Below are positions 16,098 through 26,000 of a stretch of 64,000 nucleotides of DNA, in pieces. A model generated the notes under the pieces. That model did no database searches. It saw only the letters and a list, made by a program, of their open reading frames with translations, and was not told where the DNA came from. Numbering within the stretch: the stretch's first letter is position 1; the number at the start of each line of letters is the position of its first letter. A program made the position numbers and the translations under genes. Origin of the DNA: CAZKWG01 sp964615375 (GTDB lineage: Bacteria > Myxococcota_A > UBA796 > CAZKWG01); NCBI GenBank assembly GCA_964615375.1, contig CAZTOW010000022.1:1-64000 (forward strand). The letters run 5' to 3'.

Positions 16098-17414
16098 ATG
16101 TTCGCCCTCCTCCTGCTCGCGCTCGCCTGCGCGCCTCCCCCCGGCGGCGTCTCGGGCGAGGACCCGGTCTCCCCCGTCGCCGAGGAGAGCGCCGACGCGC
16201 CCGTCAGGACTCATGTGCCGGAGCTCCGGGCCTTCGAGCTCCCCACCCCCGCCGACGAGCCCGCCCCCGAGGAGCAGGCCGACCCGCTCGTCACCGAGGA
16301 GGACGCGGGCACCTGGGAGAGCCCGGTCTTCAGCGAGACGGAGGTGATGGAGATCGACCTCTACCTCTCGGACGAGGCGGTGGCGGCCCTGCGCGCGGAC
16401 CCCGACACCTTCGTGGAGGGCAGCGTCGAGGCCGAGGGCCACCTCTGGTCCCCCGTCGGGATCCGGCTGAAGGGCTCCGCCAGCTTCCAACCCATCGACG
16501 CCAAGTCCAACTGGAAGATCAAGTTCGAGGACTACACGGACGAGCGCTTCTACGGCCTCGACCGCCTGACCTTGCAGAACAACGTCTGGGACCCCTCCAT
16601 GATGGCCCAGGACCTGGCCTACCGCTTCTTCCGGGCCGCGGGCGTGCCGGCCCCGCGCACGGGCTACGCCTGGGTGCGGCTCAACGGCGCGGACAAGGGC
16701 CTCTTCACCATCCTGGAGAGCATGGACGGCCAGTTCGTCGAGCGCGAATTCCCCGGCACGGAGGGCAACCTCTACGAGATGACGCGCGAGTGCGACTTCA
16801 CCGGGGACGGCTCCTGCTACGATCTCCAGGAGGCGGGCGAGGGCGAGCCGGACCCGGACCACGCCCTGGACAGCGCGGTGGCGGCGGTGGACGCGGCGAC
16901 CTTGGACGCGCTGAAGGGCGCCTTCGACTGGGAGGACCTGATCCGCTTCCTGGCCGTTGAACGGGTGATCAATCACCCGGACAGCTACAGCTACAACCTG
17001 AACAACTACTTCGTCTACCACGACCCTGTGGACGACGAGGTGAGCCTGATCCCCTGGGGGGCGGACTCCACCTTCGTCTACACCTACCCGCCCGACATCA
17101 CCGACTACCCCTGCGAGGCCAGCGCCTATCTGGACGTGCTGGGCAGCTCTCCGCACGGCTGGCTGGGCGGCTTCTGCCACGGCGACCCCGACTGCTGGGC
17201 GGAGCTCTCGGTGGCCATGCACGACGTGGCCGACCTGCTGATCTCCACGGATCTGGCGGGCTACGCCGAGCAGAACCGCGAGCGCATCCGCCCCTACATG
17301 GAGGCCGATCCGCTCGTCATCTACTCGCCCGAGAACTTCGAGGCTCGGGTGGACTGCTTCATCGAGTGGATCCTCGCTCGCCCCGACGAGATCGAGGCGT
17401 ACCTCGCCGACTGA
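16098..17414 (+). CDS. CotH-kinase-family lipoprotein
   Basis: 438 residues. The ATG at 16098 opens a lipoprotein signal (LLALAC, Cys11), followed by a Pro/Glu-rich linker. CotH core motifs are present: VGIRLKGSASFQPIDAKSNW, then FYGLDRLTLQNNVWDPSMM, LFTILESMDGQFVEREF, and ERVINHPDSYSYNLNNYFVY with SLIPWGADSTF, which correspond to the phosphotransfer core of CotH-type secretory protein kinases. Outer-surface location is expected. It is followed 9 bases later by a lectin-like lipoprotein and then directly by a persulfide dioxygenase gene. No Shine-Dalgarno is visible; TAAGAT ends 7 bases before the ATG, so a leaderless mRNA is possible. Confidence 0.82.
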   Translation: MFALLLLALACAPPPGGVSGEDPVSPVAEESADAPVRTHVPELRAFELPTPADEPAPEEQADPLVTEEDAGTWESPVFSETEVMEIDLYLSDEAVAALRADPDTFVEGSVEAEGHLWSPVGIRLKGSASFQPIDAKSNWKIKFEDYTDERFYGLDRLTLQNNVWDPSMMAQDLAYRFFRAAGVPAPRTGYAWVRLNGADKGLFTILESMDGQFVEREFPGTEGNLYEMTRECDFTGDGSCYDLQEAGEGEPDPDHALDSAVAAVDAATLDALKGAFDWEDLIRFLAVERVINHPDSYSYNLNNYFVYHDPVDDEVSLIPWGADSTFVYTYPPDITDYPCEASAYLDVLGSSPHGWLGGFCHGDPDCWAELSVAMHDVADLLISTDLAGYAEQNRERIRPYMEADPLVIYSPENFEARVDCFIEWILARPDEIEAYLAD

Positions 17415-17423
17415 GGAGACCGC

Positions 17424-18749
17424 ATGCCCCTCCGTGCCCGCGCCCTGCTCCCGCTCCTGAGCCTGCTCGCCGCCTGCCCGGACTACGGGTTCAAGCCCAT
17501 CGAGGAGCCCGAGGAGACCGCCGCCCCCGGCACGCCAGACATCGCCGCCGATCCAGTGGGGGTGGATCTGGGCGTGGTCTGCGAGCTGGCCGCGGTCACC
17601 GTCACGCTGATGAACGAGGGCGACGCGGACCTGACCATCGTGTCGCTCTCCCTGGTCGGGGGCGGCTGGGACCTGACCACGCCGGGCCTCCCGCTCACGC
17701 TGGAGCCCGGGGAGACGCTGCCGCTCCAGCTCGCCAGCGGGGGCGGGGACGCGACGCTCCTGGTGGAGAGCGACGACCCCGACGAGCCCGAGCTCGCGAT
17801 CCCGCTGCTGGGGAGCGCTGACCAGGCGCCCACGGTGAGCATCGACAGCCCCGTGGACGGCGACGTGCTGGACCCGGGCGCGCTCACGACCTTCCTGGCG
17901 ACGGTGGGTGACGACGCCGACAGCCCGGACGCGCTCACCCTCTCCTGGAGCTCCGACGTGTCCGGCGTGCTGGGTACGAGCCCCGCCGACAGCGCCGGGC
18001 AGGCGGCGCTCTCCTGGGACGCCAGCCTGCTGGCCAGCGGCGCCCACACCGTCACGCTCAGCGTCACCGACTCCTGCGGCTACACCAGCACCGACACCGT
18101 CACCGTCTGCCAGAACGAGGGCTACGTCGAGGAGAGCGTGGACCTGGAGAGCTGGCACTTCGAGGGCTCGGCCCTCTGGGACAGCACGAACGGCTGGGTG
18201 CAGCTCACGGACACGGGCACGGACCGGGCGGGGACGGCCTTCCAGACGGCGTCCACCGTGGACGCCAACAACGTGAACATCGAGTTCTCCTTCTACGTGA
18301 GCGGGGGCAGCGGCGCCGACGGCTTCTCGGTGACCGCCCTGGACACCACCCGAATGACCACCTACGTCGGGTCCACCGGGGGTGGGATCGGCTACGGCGG
18401 GCTGCCCGGCTGGAGCCTGGAGGTGGACACCTGGTACAACGCCGAGAACAACGATCCCACCGCCGAGGACCACCTCTCGCTGCTGCTGGACGGCTACATG
18501 CCCTCCCCCGTCGTCTCCGCCGCCCTCCCCGAGATGGAGGACGGCGCCTGGCACACGATGGCGGTCACGGTCTACGAGGACTGGCTCACGGTGGTGGTGG
18601 ACGGCACCACCTACATCGACCAGGAGGTGAGCGTGCTCAGCTCCTTCCCCGCCTACGTGGGCTTCACCGCCGCCACGGGCGCCGCCACCAACTACCACCT
18701 GATCGACGCCCTCGAGGTCGAGGGCTTCGTCTGCGATGAGGCCGGCTAG
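17424..18749 (+). CDS. lipoprotein with beta-sandwich and legume-lectin-like domains
   Basis: 441 residues; lipoprotein signal ending LLAAC (Cys18). An N-terminal anchor-type domain (VDLGVVCELAAVTVTLMNEG) resembles the ASPM/HYDIN-like choice-of-anchor D module. An Ig-like PKD/cadherin-type domain follows (PTVSIDSPVDGDVLDPG...LSWSSDVSG). The C-terminal 200 residues look like an L-type (legume) lectin: FEFSFYVSGG-type strand (seen as IEFSFYVSGGSGADGFSV), then GWSLEVDTWYN and HLSLLLDG. It should bind carbohydrate at the surface. It lies 9 bases after the CotH gene, and its stop codon directly abuts the next ATG, so all three form one operon. Confidence 0.72.
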   Translation: MPLRARALLPLLSLLAACPDYGFKPIEEPEETAAPGTPDIAADPVGVDLGVVCELAAVTVTLMNEGDADLTIVSLSLVGGGWDLTTPGLPLTLEPGETLPLQLASGGGDATLLVESDDPDEPELAIPLLGSADQAPTVSIDSPVDGDVLDPGALTTFLATVGDDADSPDALTLSWSSDVSGVLGTSPADSAGQAALSWDASLLASGAHTVTLSVTDSCGYTSTDTVTVCQNEGYVEESVDLESWHFEGSALWDSTNGWVQLTDTGTDRAGTAFQTASTVDANNVNIEFSFYVSGGSGADGFSVTALDTTRMTTYVGSTGGGIGYGGLPGWSLEVDTWYNAENNDPTAEDHLSLLLDGYMPSPVVSAALPEMEDGAWHTMAVTVYEDWLTVVVDGTTYIDQEVSVLSSFPAYVGFTAATGAATNYHLIDALEVEGFVCDEAG

Positions 18750-19811
18750 ATGCTCCTCCGTCAGCTCTTCGACGCGCGCTCGTCCACCTACACCTACCTG
18801 CTGGCCTGCGAGGAGACGCGGCTCGCCGTGCTCATCGACACGGTCTTCGAGCAGCACGTCCGCGACGCCGCCCTGGTGCGCGAGCTGGACCTGCGCCTCG
18901 TGGCCACGCTGGAGACCCACGTCCACGCCGACCACGTCACGGGCGCCTGGCTGATGAAGCGCCGCTTCGGGAGCCGGATCCTGCTCTCCGCGCGCGCCGG
19001 GGCCGAGGGCGCGGACGGCGCGCTGGCGGACGGCGACAGGGTCCATTTCGGGAGGAGATCCCTCGAGGTGCGCGCCACGCCGGGCCACACCGACGGCTGC
19101 GTGACCTTCGTGCTGGACGACCAGAGCATGGCCTGGACGGGGGACGCGCTGCTGATCCGCGGGTCCGGGCGCACCGACTTCCAGCAGGGGGACGCGCGCA
19201 CGCTCTACCGCTCCGTGCGCGAGCGCATCTTCTCTCTGCCGCTCCAGTGTCAGTTGTATCCGGGCCACGATTACCAGGGCCGCACGGTCACCACCGTCGC
19301 CGAGGAGCGGGCGCACAACCCGCGGCTCTCGGACGCCAAGGGCGAGGGCGACTTCGTGGGGACCATGGAGAACCTGGGCCTGCCGCACCCCGCCCAGATC
19401 GCCGTGGCGGTGCCGGCCAACCTCCGCTGCGGGCGGCCCGAGGAGGAGGGGCCGCTGCCCGGGGAGGTGAGCTGGGGCCCGGTCACCCGCTCCTACGCGG
19501 GCGTGCCCGAGGTGGAGCCCTGCTGGGTGGCGACGCAGGGGGAGGGCGCGCTGGTCCTGGACGTGCGCTCCCCCGAGGAATTCTCGGGAGAGCTCGGCCA
19601 CATCCCCGGCGCCCACCTCCTACCGCTGGGCGAGCTGCGCGCCCGCCTCGACGAGCTCCCCCGCGACCGGCCGGTGATCACGGTCTGCCGCTCGGGCGCG
19701 CGCTCGGCCCAGGCCGCGCTGATCCTGGAGAAGGCGGGCTTCTCCCGGGTGGCGAACCTGTCGGGCGGGATGCTGCGCTGGAGCGCGGAGGGGCTGGGCG
19801 GCCAGGAGTGA
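18750..19811 (+). CDS. persulfide dioxygenase-rhodanese fusion (ETHE1-like)
   Basis: 353 residues. The N-terminal metallo-beta-lactamase fold carries THVHADHVTGAWLM (HxHxDH motif), TPGHTDGCVTF and TGDALLIRGSGRTDFQQGD, all typical of ETHE1-type persulfide dioxygenases with a mononuclear iron. The C-terminal rhodanese domain has the VLDVRSPEEF entry and an active-site loop CRSGARS. The enzyme oxidises glutathione persulfide to sulfite while the rhodanese handles sulfane sulfur, as in CstB/PRF fusions. The ATG follows immediately after the stop of the preceding lipoprotein gene. Cytosolic; linkage to surface lipoproteins is unusual and may be coincidental. Confidence 0.9.
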   Translation: MLLRQLFDARSSTYTYLLACEETRLAVLIDTVFEQHVRDAALVRELDLRLVATLETHVHADHVTGAWLMKRRFGSRILLSARAGAEGADGALADGDRVHFGRRSLEVRATPGHTDGCVTFVLDDQSMAWTGDALLIRGSGRTDFQQGDARTLYRSVRERIFSLPLQCQLYPGHDYQGRTVTTVAEERAHNPRLSDAKGEGDFVGTMENLGLPHPAQIAVAVPANLRCGRPEEEGPLPGEVSWGPVTRSYAGVPEVEPCWVATQGEGALVLDVRSPEEFSGELGHIPGAHLLPLGELRARLDELPRDRPVITVCRSGARSAQAALILEKAGFSRVANLSGGMLRWSAEGLGGQE

Positions 19812-19812
19812 T

Positions 19813-20589
19813 TCAGGCGGGCGGCGGCTCGTTCGGCTCCAGCACCAGCGTGAGCTGGCTCGCGGAGAAGCCCTCGGCGTCGATCGCCTCCACGACCACC
19901 GGGTAGAGCCCGGTCTCGTCGTCGTCGGCCTCGAACTGCACCTGGGTCGCGATGACCTTGTATCCGTCCAGCGTGATCTGGAAGTGGACGTGCGGGGCGT
20001 GCTCGCCGGCGTCGTCGAAGTAGATGGGCGGGCGGATGGACTCGACGAAGCCGCGCCCCTCGCTGTCCGTGTACTGCCGGCCGTAGAAGCGGTAATCCGT
20101 GGACTCCATGTCGTACTCGGCCTCGGGCGCGCAGTGCCAGACCTCGACCAGCGCGCCGGCCAGCGGCGTGCAGCGCTGGTCGAACACCCGGAAGTACATG
20201 CGGATGGGCGTCCCTGCCTCGTCGAGCGGGTTGAGGTTCGTGCGCTCCGGCATCCCCTCCCGGTAGAAGGGGCCGGTGCCCGTCTGCGCGGTGGGCGTGG
20301 AGCAGTCGGTGGGCGCCTCCCCCCAGGGGTCGGCGGCCTCACCGGTCTCGGCGGTCTCGGCGGTCTCGGCGGTCTCGGCGGTCTCGGCGGTCTCGCCCGT
20401 GTGCGGGGTCTCGCCCGTGTCGGCCGTCTCGCCGGAGGGGCTGCCGGTGTCGCCGGTCTCCCCTCCCGAGCCGGTGTCCGAGCTGTCCTTGCCCTGCTCG
20501 TCGGGCTTGCAGCCGAGCGCCAGCGCGAGCGCGCCGAGCCCGCTGTGGAGGAGGAAGCGGCGACGGGAGGGGACCAGGGCTGAACGCAT
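19813..20589 (-). CDS. Tat-exported intradiol ring-cleavage dioxygenase-like lipoprotein
   Basis: 258 residues. The N terminus PSRRRFLLHSGLGALALALG, then C, is a twin-arginine signal with a lipobox Cys. A Thr/Gly/Glu low-complexity linker of about 55 residues follows, encoded by a 9-bp tandem repeat (20344-20394). The catalytic domain has GPFYREG, VEVWHCAPEAEYDM, DYRFYGRQYTDSEGRG and HAPHVHFQI, supplying the Tyr and His ligands for the Fe(III) site of catechol/protocatechuate-type dioxygenases. Exported members of this family are common in Myxococcota; their substrates are unknown aromatic or non-aromatic compounds. It converges with the persulfide dioxygenase gene. Confidence 0.85.
   Translation of the reverse strand: MRSALVPSRRRFLLHSGLGALALALGCKPDEQGKDSSDTGSGGETGDTGSPSGETADTGETPHTGETAETAETAETAETAETGEAADPWGEAPTDCSTPTAQTGTGPFYREGMPERTNLNPLDEAGTPIRMYFRVFDQRCTPLAGALVEVWHCAPEAEYDMESTDYRFYGRQYTDSEGRGFVESIRPPIYFDDAGEHAPHVHFQITLDGYKVIATQVQFEADDDETGLYPVVVEAIDAEGFSASQLTLVLEPNEPPPA
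20344..20394. repeat. 9-bp tandem repeat in the dioxygenase linker
   Basis: Five exact copies of GGTCTCGGC plus a partial sixth. Read on the - strand they encode alternating Ala/Glu/Thr triplets (TAETAETAE) between the lipid anchor and the enzyme domain. Copy number is likely variable between strains. Confidence 0.8.
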
Positions 20590-20634
20590 GAAGGGCTCCT
20601 CGGGAGGAGATCAGGATAGCCCGCGCCCGCGCGC

Positions 20635-22140
20635 TCACAAGACCACCCGCCCCTCGTGGATCGTCCATCGCTCCCCGCCAGGGCCTGATCCCACCACCGC
20701 CTCCCCCAGCCCCGGATCGTGCGTGATCAGGAGGAGCGCCCCGGGCCAGGCGGCCAGCGCGCGCTCCAGCCGCTCGATGCTGGGCAGATCGAGGTGGTTG
20801 GTGGGCTCGTCCAGGGCCAGGAGCCAGCTCTCCCGCGCGATCCCGAGCGCGATGGCCAGCTTTCGAGCCTCGCCCGGGGAGGGGCGCTGGGTGCTGCTGA
20901 GGCGGGCCGGGTCCACCCCCAGCGCGGCGACGAGCTGCAGGAGCTGGCCGCGCTGGTCCCGGGGCAGGGCGCGGGCCTGGTCCAGCAGGCGGCGCTCCTC
21001 GTCTTCTCCGAGCTCCTGCGGCAGGTACAGCACCGCCTCGGGGGGGAGGGCGGCGCGTTCGAGCAGGGCGCGGAGCAGCGTGGACTTGCCCGAGCCGTTC
21101 GGTCCGCGCAGCCAGGCGCGGGCCCCGCGGGCCAGGCTCAGGTCCAGATCGCGGAGGACGAGGTGGTCTCCGGCGCGCAGCGCGGGCGCCTGCAGGTGCA
21201 GGAGCACGGGGCGGGCGGCGTGGGCGGCCCGGAGCTCGAGCTCGCGGCCGAACTCGCGGTCCACCTGGATGGCCTCGCGGGCGGCGCTGGCCCGCTCGAG
21301 CGCGGTGGCGGCGCGGCCGACCTGACGCCCCAGCACGCGCTCGGCGGTGTCGATCCGGTACTTCGTCCCCATGCTCCGGGCGTCGTGGTCGTGGGGGCCA
21401 CGGGCGCGTCGGGCGGTGGAGCGCTGGCGCTCGGCCTCGGCGCGCTCCCGTCGGGCGTCGGCCAGCTTTCGGCGCTCCTTCCGCTCGGTGGAGCGGGCCT
21501 GCTCGAGCGCGTCCAGCGTGGCCTCCCGCTCGCGCTCCCAGACCGCGCGGGCCGCGGAGTAGGGGCCGGGCGTCAGCGTCACCCCGCCGCCCTGCACCCG
21601 GGCCGTGCGGGACGTGAGCCCGTCCAGCAGCGCGCGATCGTGGCTGACCAGCACGCCCACCCCCTCGTAGGCTCGGAGCGCGTCCAGCAGGAGCGCGCGC
21701 CCGGCCTCGTCCAGGTGGTTGGTGGGCTCGTCCAGCAGCAGGACCTCGGGCTCCTCGGCCAGGGCCGCCCCGATCTGCCAGCGCTTGCGCTCGCCTGGGG
21801 AGAGGGTCTCCCAGCGCGCCAGCGCGGCCGGATCGAGCTGGAGGCGCCCGCGCCAGCGGCAGGCACGCGGGTCGCGGCGCGAGGCCAGGGCCCGGATCTC
21901 GGCGCCCAGCGTGTCCACGCGCTGCGGGCAGAGGTGGACCCGGGCCTCGGGCGGATGGCGCTCCACCCGGCCCGCGTCGGGCGCGAGCGCGCCGGAGAGC
22001 AGCCCCAGCAGGGTGCTCTTTCCGGCCCCGTTCTCGCCCACCAGCCCGGTCCAGCCGGCCTCCAGGCTGAGCGTGAGATCGGTGAAGACAGGATCGACAT
22101 AAGAGAACGACACGCGCACGAGGCGCAAGCGTGAGGGCAT
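20635..22140 (-). CDS. ABC-F family ATPase
   Basis: 501 residues with two ABC domains and no membrane segment. The first has GENGAGKST, LSPGERKR and VLLLDEPTNHLDEAG; the second has GPNGSGKST, PSPGEARK and LLALDEPTNHLDL. The linker between domains is long, basic and helical (ARSTERKERRKLADARRERA), as in ribosome-acting ABC-F proteins. These bind the ribosomal E site to relieve stalling or protect against antibiotics. The compact size and modified signature of the second domain fit the antibiotic-resistance-type (ARE) subgroup, but resistance cannot be proved from sequence. It is divergent to the hemolysin III gene; the 217-base gap contains no obvious leader peptide. Confidence 0.85.
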   Translation of the reverse strand: MPSRLRLVRVSFSYVDPVFTDLTLSLEAGWTGLVGENGAGKSTLLGLLSGALAPDAGRVERHPPEARVHLCPQRVDTLGAEIRALASRRDPRACRWRGRLQLDPAALARWETLSPGERKRWQIGAALAEEPEVLLLDEPTNHLDEAGRALLLDALRAYEGVGVLVSHDRALLDGLTSRTARVQGGGVTLTPGPYSAARAVWEREREATLDALEQARSTERKERRKLADARRERAEAERQRSTARRARGPHDHDARSMGTKYRIDTAERVLGRQVGRAATALERASAAREAIQVDREFGRELELRAAHAARPVLLHLQAPALRAGDHLVLRDLDLSLARGARAWLRGPNGSGKSTLLRALLERAALPPEAVLYLPQELGEDEERRLLDQARALPRDQRGQLLQLVAALGVDPARLSSTQRPSPGEARKLAIALGIARESWLLALDEPTNHLDLPSIERLERALAAWPGALLLITHDPGLGEAVVGSGPGGERWTIHEGRVVL

Positions 22141-22357
22141 CGAGGATCCGTGAGGTCCAACGGGACCGACAGGGGGAGCCGGCTGCGCAGGCGCGCTCAG
22201 GCCGGCGGTTTGCCTGGGGTGCTCAGCCGGTGATCCTCAACGGGGGCCCTCCTCGTGACAATTCCTAACAAGGGGGCGGGCGGCTCGCTACCAAACCGTT
22301 TCCGCCCGGCGACCGATCCATGACACAGCCACCCCGTCCTCGTGCCATGTTCCAGTC

Positions 22358-23026
22358 ATGCCTCTCGTCTCACAGATTCGCGTGCTGAAGGACCCCTGGA
22401 GCGCGACCACGCACTTCGCGGGCTTCCTGGCGGCGCTGGTGGGGGCGCTGGTCCTGGTGGGGCGCGCGCCGGACGCGCCGCGGCTGTGGGGGGCGGGGGT
22501 GTACGCGACGGGGCTGGTGGGCCTGTTCCTGGCCAGCAGCCTCTACCACTTCCTGGACCTGGGCGAGCGCCTGAACCACTGGCTTCAACGCCTGGATCAC
22601 GCGGCGATCTTCCTCTTCATCGCCGCCTGCTACGCGCTGCCCTGCCTCTCGCTGCTGGAGGGGCCGCGGGCGGCGTGGCTGCTGGGGCTGGCGGGGGCGC
22701 TGGGGCTGGCGGGGGCGCTGTTCAAGCTGTGCTGGTTCCGGGCGCCGCAGTGGGCGAGCATGGCGGGCTACCTGGGGCTGGGGTGGCTGGGCCTGGCCGT
22801 GGTCCCCAGCGCGCTCGAGCGGCTCGCCCCGGGGGCGGTGGCGATGCTGCTGGGCGGGGGCGTCTTCTACACCCTCGGCGCGGCGGTCTTCGTGCTGCGG
22901 CGCCCCGACCCGCTGCCCGGGGTCTTCGGGCACCACGAGGTCTGGCACCTCTTCGTGCTGATGGGCGCGATCCTGCACTACGCCTTCAACTACCACCTGT
23001 TGTTTCTGCCGCGCCCGCTCCTGTAG
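22358..23026 (+). CDS. hemolysin III / PAQR family membrane protein
   Basis: 222 residues with seven predicted membrane helices. Family motifs: THFAGFLAALVGALVLV near the N terminus, FLASSLYHFLDLG in helix 2-3, LDHAAIFLFIAACY, and HHEVWHLFVLMGAILHYAFN near the C terminus. The His and Asp residues in these motifs form the zinc-hydrolase-like site of PAQR/HlyIII proteins. The gene lies 9 bases upstream of the CHAT gene. Function in bacteria is usually unknown; lipid or stress roles are suggested for the family. Confidence 0.85.
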   Translation: MPLVSQIRVLKDPWSATTHFAGFLAALVGALVLVGRAPDAPRLWGAGVYATGLVGLFLASSLYHFLDLGERLNHWLQRLDHAAIFLFIAACYALPCLSLLEGPRAAWLLGLAGALGLAGALFKLCWFRAPQWASMAGYLGLGWLGLAVVPSALERLAPGAVAMLLGGGVFYTLGAAVFVLRRPDPLPGVFGHHEVWHLFVLMGAILHYAFNYHLLFLPRPLL

Positions 23027-23035
23027 ACTGGGCCC

Positions 23036-26000
23036 ATGCTGCTCGCGCTGGAGCTGCTGGCGCTCGACCAGGGACTGGAGCGGGGACCGGAGCGGGGACC
23101 GGAGGCGGCGGCGTGGCGCGCGGCCCTGGAGGAGGCGCTGCGCCAGGCGGGGCCGGACGGGGCGCTGATGGGCGGGCGCACCACGGCGGCGGTCAGCCGC
23201 TTCGAGGCCCAGCAGGCGGAGGCCTTCCAGCGCTGGGTCGCGGTGGAGAGCTCGCTGGAGCCAGCCGTCAACGCCCACCTCCGCGTGCTGGCGGCGCTGG
23301 CCCTCACCCCGCTGAGCCTGAGCGTCCACCGCCAGCGCCCCGGCGTGGCCCCCGTGCAGCCCGAGGCCTCCTTCCCGCTGCCCGCGCTGCTGGCGGATCC
23401 CGACCCTCGGGCCCGCGCCCTCGCCCTGCGCCTGCGCGCCTGGACCCTGCGCGCGGCGGGGTTTCCGGAGGCCGCGGTCGCTCACCTGGAGGCGGCGCTG
23501 GCCCTCTCCCAGGGCGATGCGCGGGCGGAGGGGCTGTGTCTTTTTTCACTAGCTGAAATAATAAATGCGCCGCACGCCCCCCTCGCCTCCGGGGAGGTCT
23601 GGCTCTACGAGGCCGCTGGCGGCGTGGCCGAGGTGCCCGGCGCGGCCCAGCCCCGAGCTCCCGGTGACGAGGCGCGGGCGCTGCGACACCTCGACGAGGC
23701 GGAGGCGCGCCTGGGGGACTGGGCGCCGGGGGCCTGCGCGCTGGCGGCGGCGCGGGGCCTGATCGCGGCGCGGGCCGGGCGGCTGGAGGAGGCGCGGGAG
23801 CGGCTCGCCGAGGCGGAGCGGCTCGGCGCGGGAGGCTTCCCCCGAGGGGCGGCGCTGGCCAGGCTCCACCGCGCCCTGGTGGAGCTCGCCCTGGGAAAAC
23901 CGGCCGATCGGGAGGCGGCCACCGCGCTGGGGCGCTGGGGGAGGGAGGCGGCGCCGGGCTTCGCCCTGGGGCTGGGGATGGTGGCGCTGGTGGAGGCCCG
24001 CCGGGCGCTGGAGGAGGGGGCGGACGCGCCGCGGGCGGTCGCGGCGGCGGAGCTGGCGGTGGATCTGCTGGAGGCGCTGGGCGCGGCTCACGCCGCGGGG
24101 CTCGCGCTGCTGGACGGGGCGACCTACGCCGGGCTGGCCTTCGGCCCGGAGCACGCCCGATCCCGGCTGGACGCGGCCTGGGCGCGCGCGCTCACCCTGC
24201 GCGGGACGGCGCTGGACGAGGGGGGGCTCATGCTGGCCGCGCATGCGGCCTTCTCCGCCCTGACCACGGCCATGGCGACACAGGACCCGGAGGCGCTGCT
24301 GGCGGCGCAGGCGCGCATGGACCTGCTCCTGGCCTGGAGGCCCGGCCTGTTCGAGCGGACAGAGCTCACGCTCCCGGCGCTGCAGGCGGCGCTGATCCGG
24401 GCCTCGGCGGCGGCGGATGAGGGCGACCGGGCCGGGCTGGAGGCCGCCCTGACTGAGCTGGAGCGTCAGACCGCGGCCCTGCCCGAGCCCGGACGCTGGC
24501 TGTGGGAGTCCACGCTGCTGGCCTGGAGACAGCGCCACGCCCAGGCCGCCGAGCGCTTCCTGGCCTACCAGGCCGCTCGGGCGGCGGCGCCGCCCACCCT
24601 GGACCTGACGCTGAGCGCGGAGGAGGCGGCCAGCGTGGCGCCCCAGATCGCGGCGGCGGAGGCGGCGCTGGCCCGACAGCGGCGGCGGGACGCGCTGGTG
24701 GAGCGCGCGGAGATGGCGAGCCGCTGCGAGCAGTGGGCCCTCGCCGGGGAGGCGATCTCGACCCTGGACGCCGAATACTCGCCCGACGGCTGGCTCGACC
24801 CGGTGGAGCCCTGGCGGGGCCTCGCCCTGCGCGCCGGCCTGCTCTCGGAGCTGGGGCGGGAGGAGGCGGCGGCCGAGGCCTGGGCGCGGGCCTGGGAGAG
24901 CCTGGAGGCGCGGCGGGCGCGGCTGGCGGGAGACCAGGGGCGAGGCGCGCTCTCCGGGGATCCGGCGGTGCGGGATCTGGGGCTGGGGGCGGCGCGGACG
25001 GCGCTGCGGCGGCGGGAGGCGGCCCTGGCCCGGGGGGAGGCGGCGGCGGCGCGGGCGCTGCTGGAGGAGGGCTTCGCCTGGAGCGAGCGGGTGCGGGCGC
25101 GGGCGATGACCGAGCTGCTGGCGGCGGCGCCGCTCCGGGCCTCGGCGCCGGAGCCGCTGCGGCGCTGGCAGGAGCTCCGGACGCGGCTCTCGGCCCTGGA
25201 GGGGCTGCTGGGCTCGGTCACGGCGCCCGAGCGGCGGGCGGCGCTGGAGGCGCGGGTGGCGGCGGCGCGGGCGGCGCTGATCCCGCTGGAGCGGGCTCTC
25301 TCCGAGGACTCGGCGGCCCTGGCCCGGCTCCTCCGACCGGACGCCGAGCCCTTGAGCCTGGCGGCGGCGCGGGCGGCCCTCCCTGACGGCGGGCTGCTCC
25401 TGGCCTTCGACGTCCACGGGCGCGGGCTCAGCACCTGGGCGCTCCCGCGCGAGGGCGAGCCCACCGCGCTCCGGCGCCCGCTCCCCTTCCTGGAGCTGCC
25501 CGCGCGCTGCCGCGAGCTCGCCGAGCGCTGCGCGGGCGGGCTCGACCCGGGGGAGGCCGGGGCGGCGCTGGCGGCGCTCCTCCTCGATCCGGTCTCCGAG
25601 CTGCTCGAGCGCGCCTCCCGCCTGCTCCTGGCGCCCGCCGGGCCGCTGTGGCGGGTGCCCTGGGCGGCCCTGCCCTGGCGCGGTCGCCCGCTGGTGGAGA
25701 CGCACGCGATCTCGCTCGTCCCCAGCGCGGGGGCCCTGCGCTGGCTTCGGCCCGAGGCCCCCGTCCCTCTGGACCGGGCGGTGATCGTGGGAGATCCGGC
25801 GCGCATGGCCTGGAGCACGCCCGGGGGCGAGCCGCCCGTCCCCCTGTCGCCGCTCCCCGGGGCCGCCGCCGAGGCCGCGGCGGTGGCGGGGCGCTTCCAG
25901 GCCCCGCGCCTCCTGATCGGCGAGGAGGCCACCTTGGACGCCGTGCTGGCGGCGCTGCCCGGGGCGCGCGTGCTCCATCTGGCGACCCACGGTCGGCACG

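Noticed and set aside
16062..19616. 1184-residue open frame on the - strand opposite the CotH, lectin-like and persulfide dioxygenase genes
   Set aside because: It is antisense to three genes with strong family motifs; the composition (Gly/Arg/Ala/Val with HVQ and GVGV strings) is the usual GC-rich shadow.
20344..20394. Possible CRISPR-like array
   Set aside because: The unit is 9 bp with no spacers and encodes a Thr/Ala/Glu linker.
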